Source: Spirochaetaceae bacterium UBA5556 (lineage in GTDB: Bacteria > Spirochaetota > Spirochaetia > Treponematales > Rectinemataceae). From it: a stretch of DNA of 64,000 bases. The translations under genes were made by a program, and so were the position numbers. Where the stretch lies: the NCBI GenBank assembly GCA_002425765.1, contig DIMW01000015.1:245486-309485 (forward strand). The letters run 5' to 3'. Positions 8,430 to 15,196 of this stretch are shown piece after piece. The notes beneath the pieces are model-generated. The model did not search any database. It was not told the origin of the DNA and worked only from the letters and a program-made list of their open reading frames with translations. Numbering within the stretch: the first letter of the stretch is position 1; every line of letters begins with the position of its first letter.

Positions 8430-8891
8430 ATGGCATATTTCCTCTGGCTTATCTCCGGGTTTGGGGCGCTCGGATTTCATCGCTTCTACCTGGGCAAGGT
8501 CGGCACGGGGGTTTTATGGCTGCTGACAGGCGGCCTCGGGGGCGTAGGCTGCATCTACGACCTCATCACGCTACCCGGCCAGGTGCGGGAGGCGAATATA
8601 GGCTACGCGGCCAGGGAAGCGCTCGGCTATGTTTCCGATGGTGGTTTTGTTCCCCGTATGCGCCGCGAAGACAGTCCGGAGCGTGTCATCCTGCGCCTCG
8701 CCAAAGCAAGCAACGGCATGGTCACGGCGGGGGAAGTCGCCATAGAGGCGAACATCTCCATCGACGAGGCGCAGCGTCAGCTCGACAGCCTTGCGAAGAA
8801 GGGCATCGCCCAGGTGCGTGTCCGCAGTTCGGGGGTGCTCGTCTATTTCTTCCCCGAGTTTTCCAAGGAAAACAACGATTTTATCGACTGA
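8430..8891 (+). CDS. TM2-domain membrane protein with C-terminal winged-helix-like region
   Basis: 153 residues from the ATG at 8430; an in-frame start at 8361 would put 23 unrelated residues before the domain and lies upstream of a strong -10 element. Residues 1-50 are a TM2 domain: two hydrophobic helices with the FGALGFHRFYLGK turn and a second helix ending GCIYDLITLP. Residues 85-150 (ERVILRLAKASNGMVTAGEV ... RQLDSLAKKGIAQVRV) look like a small winged-helix DNA-binding-like fold, as in other TM2 proteins with regulatory tails. The function of TM2 proteins is unknown. The gene is monocistronic, diverging from asnS and converging on the caspase-like gene. Confidence 0.8.
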   Translation: MAYFLWLISGFGALGFHRFYLGKVGTGVLWLLTGGLGGVGCIYDLITLPGQVREANIGYAAREALGYVSDGGFVPRMRREDSPERVILRLAKASNGMVTAGEVAIEANISIDEAQRQLDSLAKKGIAQVRVRSSGVLVYFFPEFSKENNDFID

Positions 8892-8952
8892 GAGGGCGTG
8901 CGCGTATTTTTGCGCGCGAAAATCTCGGGCAATGATCGCCGCGCGCTTTGCT

Positions 8953-8996
8953 ACGGCGGAAGCCGACAGAGCGTCGACTCCCGCCGTTTGTTTGGT
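8953..8996 (+). terminator. Probable rho-independent terminator of the TM2 gene
   Basis: ACGGCGG (8953-8959) pairs with CCGCCGT (8981-8987); inside, CGAC pairs with GTCG. A T-rich stretch with interruptions follows (8987-8999). It lies in the 110-base convergent gap between the TM2 gene and the caspase-like gene. The T-tract is imperfect, hence moderate confidence. Confidence 0.5.
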
Positions 8997-9001
8997 CTTA
9001 C

Positions 9002-10048
9002 TTAGCGCTTGTCCACGTCCACGAGCGCGAAATCGCGCAGGCCCCCGGTGATGTGGGGAATGAACAGTTCGCTCTGGGGAATGCTCGAGTCCGAGATCAG
9101 CTTGTTCTTCGCGTAGTTGTATGCCTCGATGCAGGAGAGCACGCCGTCGCCGTCCGAGTCTCCCTTCATCGTTCCGCTCGAATTCGTATCCGCGGACTGC
9201 AGGAAATAGTACGTGAACAGGCCGTGTCCGTAGCTGCCGTCTTCCAGGGATGTTTCTGCCCAATCAGCTGCAGAGATCACGAGGGGCGCGGTCGAGGGAT
9301 CCGACGATGCGGCGGCCGAGTTCTGCGCGAGCAGTTCACCGAAGCGGAAGAACATGTCCACCGCGGACGATGTCTGCATGAGTGGAGATGTGCTGCCATC
9401 CGGGTACCTTATTATTCCAACGTCCGTAATGCTGTCGACGGAATCCCCCGAGTCGACGAAGCCGCCAGAGTAGCAGGAGTCGAGCACCACCAACTTGTTG
9501 GTCGCCGTGACCGAGTCGAGCCAGCCCGAGAATTCGGTGGCGGAGATCATGCTCGAATATGTCGATCCATCAAAATCACTCGGCACGATATATGCATCAT
9601 CTGAAGTATCTATGCTGCCGTGGCCCGAATAGTAGAAGAGGAAGGTCGTCGTGCCGGCCGGGACGTCCTCGAGCGCGGCCTCGATCTTGGCCTTCGTCGC
9701 GTACTGGTTGGTCGACTCGTCCGACTCGGCGGTGATGGGTTTCACTTTCCAGCCGGCGTCCTCCAGCATGGTCGCTATCGACTCGGCGTCCGCGACGCAG
9801 TAAGAAAGATCACCGTCGTTGTTTGGATTACTATCATTATTATCAAATACTATATAATCATTTATCCCCACCACGACCGCGTACTTCGTCCCGCTGAACG
9901 TGGACGCGCTCGTCGGGAAGAGGTCGCAGCCAGAGAAGGCGAGCGCGAACATCGCCGCGCCCGCGAACAGCGCGATTGCGCGCAGGGTCAATGGCCAGAC
10001 GCCCCTGCGGTGGAGGACCCCCATAGGGCTTTTCTGTTCAGAACGCAT
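9002..10048 (-). CDS. Caspase-like (peptidase C14/metacaspase) lipoprotein
   Basis: 348 residues. A hydrophobic segment ending LAFSGC predicts lipidation at C41 and export to the envelope or surface. The caspase-hemoglobinase fold follows: first strand YAVVVGINDY (56-65), catalytic H143 in YYSGHGS, and catalytic C192 in VVLDSCYSGG. Between the first strand and the first helix an inserted Asp/Asn-rich loop (68-82) resembles a calcium-binding loop; it is encoded by an unusually AT-rich stretch (about 9819-9870). A second loop GDSDGDGVLS (296-305) is EF-hand- or dockerin-like. Metacaspases are Arg/Lys-specific and often calcium-activated; whether this one is active is not known. It overlaps the upstream barrel gene by 11 bases, so the two are co-translated. 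Confidence 0.85.
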   Translation of the reverse strand: MRSEQKSPMGVLHRRGVWPLTLRAIALFAGAAMFALAFSGCDLFPTSASTFSGTKYAVVVGINDYIVFDNNDSNPNNDGDLSYCVADAESIATMLEDAGWKVKPITAESDESTNQYATKAKIEAALEDVPAGTTTFLFYYSGHGSIDTSDDAYIVPSDFDGSTYSSMISATEFSGWLDSVTATNKLVVLDSCYSGGFVDSGDSVDSITDVGIIRYPDGSTSPLMQTSSAVDMFFRFGELLAQNSAAASSDPSTAPLVISAADWAETSLEDGSYGHGLFTYYFLQSADTNSSGTMKGDSDGDGVLSCIEAYNYAKNKLISDSSIPQSELFIPHITGGLRDFALVDVDKR

Positions 10049-10658
10049 ACCGTACCCCTATATCGATTCCGGAGATGATGCTCTGGCCGTCGGCGCGGTA
10101 GGCGAATTCCACGGGGAACGAGGCCGAGAGGGCCCAGCCCTTGTTCAGCTCCAATTCCCAAGAAGGTTCGACGAGCCACGATATGTAGGCACTGTAGAGA
10201 CTCGTCTGGGTGTAATGTGCCACATTCCCGAGCAGGGCCGCGGAGACGAGAAAAGTCTGGCCCCGTTGTATTATGAAATTATTGATATTGAAACCTATGC
10301 CCACCTCGGGGCCCAGGCCGAACGCGCTCCATGCCCTGTAGCGGGAACCGTCGGAGAGCCAGTTCGACGCCCCCATATCGATGAATTGCCCCCGCAAGCC
10401 GGGGAGAATCAATACCGATGTTGCGGGCGAGGCCATCGCCGATACGTCGCCGCCGAGGGGTAGACGTATCGGCCAACTCGCGTCGGCCGAGAGGCTCCAG
10501 CCCATATGGTGGCCCGTCGTGTCTGTGGTCGATGAGTTGAGGTTCGTCCACGCGTTCATAAATCCTGGGGCGACATTGAGGGTGGGCAGAGCGGCCACTT
10601 TTTCGGCGCCCAAAGCGCTCAAGAAAAGCAATAGGATGACAAACTTGGTATCCTTCAT
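10038..10658 (-). CDS. Putative small outer-membrane beta-barrel protein
   Basis: 206 residues from the ATG at 10658, preceded by AGAGG; an in-frame ATG seven codons upstream (10679) is less likely. A signal peptide (FVILLLFLSALGAEKVAA) is followed by alternating hydrophobic/polar strands with short turns. The protein ends in phenylalanine (GIDIGVRYAF), the usual terminal signature for outer-membrane insertion. It has no recognisable enzyme motif. The stop lies inside the caspase-like gene, so barrel and lipoprotein are made together. A TATACT -10-like element at 10691-10696 precedes it, without a clear -35. Resemblance to small treponemal 8-strand barrels is an impression, not an alignment. 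Confidence 0.65.
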   Translation of the reverse strand: MKDTKFVILLLFLSALGAEKVAALPTLNVAPGFMNAWTNLNSSTTDTTGHHMGWSLSADASWPIRLPLGGDVSAMASPATSVLILPGLRGQFIDMGASNWLSDGSRYRAWSAFGLGPEVGIGFNINNFIIQRGQTFLVSAALLGNVAHYTQTSLYSAYISWLVEPSWELELNKGWALSASFPVEFAYRADGQSIISGIDIGVRYAF

Positions 10659-10735
10659 CTTGCCTCTGTGCTCCTGCATAGTTATTGTTGAGTATATTTG
10701 ATTTTTATCCCTTGAGTCACCGGGTGGCTGTTTTA

Positions 10736-11110
10736 ATGAGGAAGATTTTATTATTTTTAATAATTATTCTCGTTTTGATACTGCTGTCTGCCGGTATTGC
10801 GGGCTGTAAACCGAAGATACGCCTGCCCGCAGACAGCAGCCTCGGGGGAAGCAACCAGTGGCTTGTCATCTCTTCGCTTTATTGTCAGCTAAAATCGGCA
10901 CCTTCCGGCGCTTCCCGGGACCTGGGTATCCTCAGAAGAGGGACGGTATTGAAAATCATGGAGAGCAAATACAGCACAGACGAGAGCGATCAGGGGACAC
11001 TCTGGTTCAGGACTCAGGACACTGGACAGTCCGGCTGGGTCTCCATTCGGGATGCCAATACCTATTCCAGCGAAACCCAAGCCCGCAGCGCAGCACTCAG
11101 GATGGAATGA
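10736..11110 (+). CDS. Small SH3-like lipoprotein
   Basis: 124 residues. The start at 10736 places the basic MRK directly before a hydrophobic helix (ILLFLIIILVLILLSAG) and the lipobox SAGIAGC; an in-frame start at 10685 would add 17 residues without purpose. The mature part (VISSLYCQLKSAPS ... LGILRRGTVLKIMESK ... LWFRTQDTGQSGWV) follows the bacterial SH3 pattern, a fold that often binds peptidoglycan or choline-like ligands. GGTGG upstream may serve as ribosome site. It sits one base before the DUF445 gene and is probably co-transcribed with it. The role is unknown beyond envelope location. Confidence 0.7.
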   Translation: MRKILLFLIIILVLILLSAGIAGCKPKIRLPADSSLGGSNQWLVISSLYCQLKSAPSGASRDLGILRRGTVLKIMESKYSTDESDQGTLWFRTQDTGQSGWVSIRDANTYSSETQARSAALRME

Positions 11111-11111
11111 C

Positions 11112-12701
11112 ATGGATTTTGTAAAAACGTGGATTCTCCCGCCGCTCATAGGCGCCATCATTGGATACTTCACGAATTGGCTCGCCATCAAAATGCTTTT
11201 TCGGCCATATAAAACTGTCAGGATCGCGGGCATACACATTCCTTTTACACCCGGCATCCTTCCGCGCGAGAAGGACAGGCTCGCGGTGAGCCTGGGGGAT
11301 ACGGTCGCCAAGGAGCTTCTTACTCCTGATGTGATCACGAAGAGAATCCAGACGCCTGAAATCCAGGCGATCGCGGCCGGCGCAGTGAAGAATATCCTCG
11401 AGGGGTTTCTTAAGCAGGACGCTGGGCGCCTGTTCTCTTCGCATCGGGGACATCCCGTCCCTGATGATCCATCCGAGAAAGGATTGAGCGACCAGACAGA
11501 GAAAGAGCCTCTGGATGCGTCTTCGCTCTCTCATCAGGTGGCGGAATCCCTGCGCCGCCTCGCCGCCTCGGCGGATATACAAGCCTCTATAAAGGGTATT
11601 GTGGCTGAATTCTTGACCCGTCTAGGCGAATTTGAAGTGCGCGATATTGTATCGAAGGAGCAATTTGTCGGGGCAATATTAAAGACCGCCTCTTCGCTCG
11701 AAAACAAAGGCTTCCCTGAAGTTGTACAGCCGGACGGCGGGCCAAATCCGCGTCATCTGCTTCATGCTCTTGTGGAACTTCCGCCTGATGCGACGATCCG
11801 GGCCCTGTCCACCGCGCTTGTCCCGAAAGCCTACGACTATTTTTTGCCGTATATCGACAGTTTCCTGCACGGGGATGAGTTCAGGGGGCGTCTTGAGGTC
11901 GAGGCTCACGCCTTCGTGAAGAGGGCGCTCGACAGGCTCGGCCCGATACAGCGCCTCTTCGTATCCATCGCTGGCTATGACGCAAAGATCTCCCAGGCCA
12001 TGCCTGAAACCGTTGAGGATCTTATTCAGACAATTGAAGGCCTGCTCAGAGACCCCTCCGCGCCGGAGAAGGTGTCCGGAGCGCTGGGGGCGGCCCTGAT
12101 CTCCCGGCGTTCGAGACTCGACACACAGACGCCGGTTGTTTCCGAATCGCCCACGGGCGAAAATAAGCCTGTGCTCGGAGCGGCCATTCTGTCGCTCAAG
12201 GATTCCTCTGAAGAATTGCGGCAGCGGGCGGAGAGGAGCTACGATCGCCTCGCTGGATTACAGATAAAAGAACTGACAGGCGTACCCGTCTCCGCAGAGG
12301 AGATCGCCGGTTTTGTCTTTTCCGCCTTTGCCCGCACCACAGGGTATGACGGCAGCCAGTCTTCCATGACGCTCGGCACACTGTTGGCGCAGGTTCTAAA
12401 AGAATCCGCCAAGGGCAAGACGATAGCGGAATTTTTGGGCATTCGGGACAAGGAGATAGAACAGGTATCGCTGACGCTTGCGAGCGCGTTTTTAAAATTG
12501 ATAGAGACCCGCATGCCACTTCTCGTCGAGGCTATCGACGTTCGGTCGATGGTCTCCGAGAAGATCGTCAGCCTCGACATGAAAGAGGTCGAGCGCATAG
12601 TGCTGCAAGTCGTCAGCAAGGAGCTGGCGTGGATCACTTGGCTCGGGGGTATTCTGGGGGCGATGATAGGCCTTGTGCAGAGTATAATTTCGATTTTGTA
12701 A
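11112..12701 (+). CDS. DUF445-family membrane protein
   Basis: 529 residues from the ATG at 11112 (AGGAT upstream); a start at 11052 would overlap the previous gene. The N-terminus (WILPPLIGAIIGYFTNWLAIKMLFRP) is the family's hallmark GYxTNxxAIxMLFRP motif next to a membrane helix, and the PFTPGILPREKDRLA sequence follows. A long helical central part ends in a second membrane segment (ITWLGGILGAMIGLVQSIIS). Relatives such as YheB are of unknown function, with suggested roles in sporulation or envelope. The end overlaps folC on the opposite strand by 68 bases, so the last part of each gene is also antisense to the other. Confidence 0.85.
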   Translation: MDFVKTWILPPLIGAIIGYFTNWLAIKMLFRPYKTVRIAGIHIPFTPGILPREKDRLAVSLGDTVAKELLTPDVITKRIQTPEIQAIAAGAVKNILEGFLKQDAGRLFSSHRGHPVPDDPSEKGLSDQTEKEPLDASSLSHQVAESLRRLAASADIQASIKGIVAEFLTRLGEFEVRDIVSKEQFVGAILKTASSLENKGFPEVVQPDGGPNPRHLLHALVELPPDATIRALSTALVPKAYDYFLPYIDSFLHGDEFRGRLEVEAHAFVKRALDRLGPIQRLFVSIAGYDAKISQAMPETVEDLIQTIEGLLRDPSAPEKVSGALGAALISRRSRLDTQTPVVSESPTGENKPVLGAAILSLKDSSEELRQRAERSYDRLAGLQIKELTGVPVSAEEIAGFVFSAFARTTGYDGSQSSMTLGTLLAQVLKESAKGKTIAEFLGIRDKEIEQVSLTLASAFLKLIETRMPLLVEAIDVRSMVSEKIVSLDMKEVERIVLQVVSKELAWITWLGGILGAMIGLVQSIISIL

Positions 12702-14046
12702 ACTCTGCGCATAGATAGAATGAGCCTGTGACGAGAAGGCTCGCCTTTCTTTCTTTTGCGCTGCGAATGGCTTTTTGGATCGCCTCCCCGGTATTCTCGA
12801 GAAGAATCGCGGCGGGGTTTCGTTGTTGAAAGCTCGAGAACACGAGGAGTGGGTCGCTCTGCTTGAAGGTTCCGGGTTTGGTGATGATGATCTCTTCAAA
12901 ATGAGGAGAGAGCAACTCAGCCATCTCTTCGTGCCGCTTGTCATAGGCGCACGCGAATAACAGCACTTTCGGGCCGGGCGTAAGCTGCAAAAACGTCGAG
13001 AGTATGGTGCGTATCGATTCGGGGGTGTGCGCTCCGTCGAGCACGGTGAAGGGCGACCGGGCGATGATCTCGAAGCGCGCGGGCATCGATGTGGAGGCGA
13101 AGCCCTTTTGAATGTGGCCCATGTTCAAGGGGATTGGCAGCTGGGAGAGGGCCAGCGCGGCGAGCGCCATGTTGCCCGCGTAGACCGAGCCGACGAGGGT
13201 CGTTGTTACTTCCAGCGAATTTTCGTTCAGCAACGCGCGAAGAGCTGGCGGGCTGGTCTGTGTTGCCTCCAGCCGGCAGCGAGTGCCCCCAATATCTACA
13301 TTTACCGATGAAAAAAGAATATCGTGCCCAACGACGAAGCAGGGGGCGCCCATCTCTTTCGCCCTACCGCTGATCACGTCGAGCGCGTCGGGCTTTGGCT
13401 GCATTGTGCAGACAGGCACGTTTTTCTTTATTATCCCCGCTTTTTCTCCGGCGATGAGGGGTATCGTCGGGCCGAGAAACTGTGTGTGCTCCAGTTCTAT
13501 GGGCGTAATCGCGCATACATCGGGCGAAACGATGTTCGTCGAGTCGAGCCGTCCACCCAGGCCGACTTCGATGACTTGCGCGTCATATCCGGCCAAGCGG
13601 AATGCGCAGAAGGCGATGAGGGTCGTCAGTTCGAAATAGGTCGGCAGTTCGCGGCCATAGAAAGTCTCTACGGTTTTGCCCTGCACGAGCGAGAGAACCT
13701 CTTCGGCGGCCCTGAGTACAATTTTGTCCGGTATCTCCAGTCCCGCTTCGGTGATCCGCTCTTTCCAGGAAATTATGTGGGGAGATGTGTAGAGACCGGT
13801 TCGCACGCCGGACGCCTGGAGCGTTTTCGCAACGAGCGTCGCGACGGAACCCTTGCCTTTTGATCCGGCGACGTGGACCGTGGTTCTTCCAAGCTGTGGA
13901 TTCCCGAGCTCGCCAGCCATCCAGCGCATGCGGTCGAGCTTGAATTCGGTCGCCTGGCCCTTCTCGACATTGACATATCCCAAAACGAAGTCATACACCT
14001 CATCGATCGAGGTAAAGTGTCCTGCGCTCACGCACAAAAGATGCAT
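12634..14046 (-). CDS. folC: Folylpolyglutamate synthase / dihydrofolate synthase
   Basis: Up to 470 residues. Mur-ligase-family enzyme that adds glutamate to (dihydro)folate in the cytoplasm. Seen: P-loop HVAGSKGKGSVATL, YTSPHIISWKERI, the dinucleotide-site region IEVGLGGRLDSTN, and C-terminal VLDGAHTPESI. The start is uncertain: the ATG at 14046 overlaps the spacer of a TTGACG-N17-CATCTT promoter (14038-14066). If that promoter is real, a GTG at 14031, six bases after the -10, would be the leaderless start, giving VSAGHFTSIDEV. The 3' end overlaps the convergent DUF445 gene by 68 bases. Whether it has both synthase activities cannot be judged here. Confidence 0.93.
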   Translation of the reverse strand: MHLLCVSAGHFTSIDEVYDFVLGYVNVEKGQATEFKLDRMRWMAGELGNPQLGRTTVHVAGSKGKGSVATLVAKTLQASGVRTGLYTSPHIISWKERITEAGLEIPDKIVLRAAEEVLSLVQGKTVETFYGRELPTYFELTTLIAFCAFRLAGYDAQVIEVGLGGRLDSTNIVSPDVCAITPIELEHTQFLGPTIPLIAGEKAGIIKKNVPVCTMQPKPDALDVISGRAKEMGAPCFVVGHDILFSSVNVDIGGTRCRLEATQTSPPALRALLNENSLEVTTTLVGSVYAGNMALAALALSQLPIPLNMGHIQKGFASTSMPARFEIIARSPFTVLDGAHTPESIRTILSTFLQLTPGPKVLLFACAYDKRHEEMAELLSPHFEEIIITKPGTFKQSDPLLVFSSFQQRNPAAILLENTGEAIQKAIRSAKERKASLLVTGSFYLCAEFTKSKLYSAQGLSSPPEYPRAK

Positions 14047-14066
14047 GAGGCTGTGTGGTTCGTCAA
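14038..14066 (-). promoter_or_regulatory. Candidate folC promoter
   Basis: On the minus strand TTGACG (14066-14061), 17-base spacer, CATCTT (14043-14038, weak). The next possible start after it is the GTG at 14031, six bases downstream. The surrounding 100-base divergent gap (14047-14146) otherwise holds only the leader of the HAD-like gene. Confidence 0.35.
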
Positions 14067-14146
14067 GTGAGGGTGCCCAAGAAAGCCCCGCAAGAGTGCA
14101 TCAAGCGCCGCGTCCGAGGTGCCGATAACCTATAGCGAGGATACAT

Positions 14147-15187
14147 GTGAGAATCGTTCATGCAGCGGAAGCGGGGCAGTTGGCAAAACCTATGATTCAC
14201 CGTCGAAGTCGGGGAACAGGATTTTCTCAAAAAACAGTCACCTCCTCCGTAGAATCGACCGGCCCCGATCAGCCCCTGCATTTGCACGACAAGCAAGTCA
14301 TCGTCATCATAGAGTCGGAAGGCGCGGTGTTCGACATCAATCGATACTGGCACGAGACGGCATATTTGCCCTCCTTCATCGGATGTTTCGGCGGCAATGT
14401 AGACCCCTCTATTGTGGGCGAGATATGGAGAACGGTCGCGCTCGATACCTCGTTGAGGGGCGAGCATCCTCTTGTCCTTCTCCTCGCGGCGCTCCGCGTG
14501 CTGAACGTACTTTTCCCGTCGATGCAGCGGACGGTGATCATCAGGGCCTTGGAGAAATACTCTCTTTCCGAGAGCACTTGGGATGATCTTTTCAAGCTCG
14601 ACGAAAAACATCCGGTGGAGATGATGGTAATCGACTGGTTCTCGATGGCCGAGGGGCTCATTCAAGAGTTGGGCCGAGTGCCCCACTTCAGCACCGCCGA
14701 AGAGTTCCTGAGAAGCGCGAGGTATATTGCCCCGCGCTCAGAGGTGCTTGTCTACAGTAATCTTGCCGAGATGTCGGCGATGAGAATGTGGCAGAATGCG
14801 GGGCTCGGCGAATGTTTTTACCGCATCGCCGGCAAGGAGAGAGGCAGACCGGGAGAGTATCTTCGGGCCGCGCTGTCTGCGGGTTTCGAGCGGTCGAGCA
14901 TCATAGCGATCGGTTCGTCGGCGGGGATGTTCCGTGCATCGCAGTTGGCGGGAATCCGGTTTTTTCCCATAACTCCGGGGCAGGAAGAGGAGAGTTGGAA
15001 AATTCTTGCGGAGCAGTGGTTCCCGGCCTACCTGCGCGGCGAGGCATGGAAGGTCGATATGCAGGCGGAGTCTTTTTACGAGCAGATGTGCAGTGAATTC
15101 AATGTCATGCAGACTGCCGGAGACATCGGTGCCCGGCTACAGTTACCGAAGGTGTCGAACGCGGCTGGCGAGATGGGCCGCCGTTGA
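14147..15187 (+). CDS. HAD-superfamily-like protein with degenerate catalytic motifs
   Basis: 346 residues from a GTG preceded by GAGGAT. The core matches the HAD fold in order: VIVIIESEGAVFDIN (51-65) sits where motif I (hDxDGT) belongs, a helical cap follows, VLVYSNLAEMSAMRMWQNAG sits at motif II, and IIAIGSSAGMFRASQLAG at motif IV. The catalytic Asp pair of motif I reads E56-S-E58, and the motif IV acidic residues are replaced (GSSAGM in place of GDSxxD). It is therefore likely not a phosphatase but a binding or regulatory protein, or a pseudoenzyme. The N-terminal ~45 residues look disordered. It diverges from folC and converges on rarA. Confidence 0.6.
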   Translation: MRIVHAAEAGQLAKPMIHRRSRGTGFSQKTVTSSVESTGPDQPLHLHDKQVIVIIESEGAVFDINRYWHETAYLPSFIGCFGGNVDPSIVGEIWRTVALDTSLRGEHPLVLLLAALRVLNVLFPSMQRTVIIRALEKYSLSESTWDDLFKLDEKHPVEMMVIDWFSMAEGLIQELGRVPHFSTAEEFLRSARYIAPRSEVLVYSNLAEMSAMRMWQNAGLGECFYRIAGKERGRPGEYLRAALSAGFERSSIIAIGSSAGMFRASQLAGIRFFPITPGQEEESWKILAEQWFPAYLRGEAWKVDMQAESFYEQMCSEFNVMQTAGDIGARLQLPKVSNAAGEMGRR

Positions 15188-15196
15188 AAAATCAAT

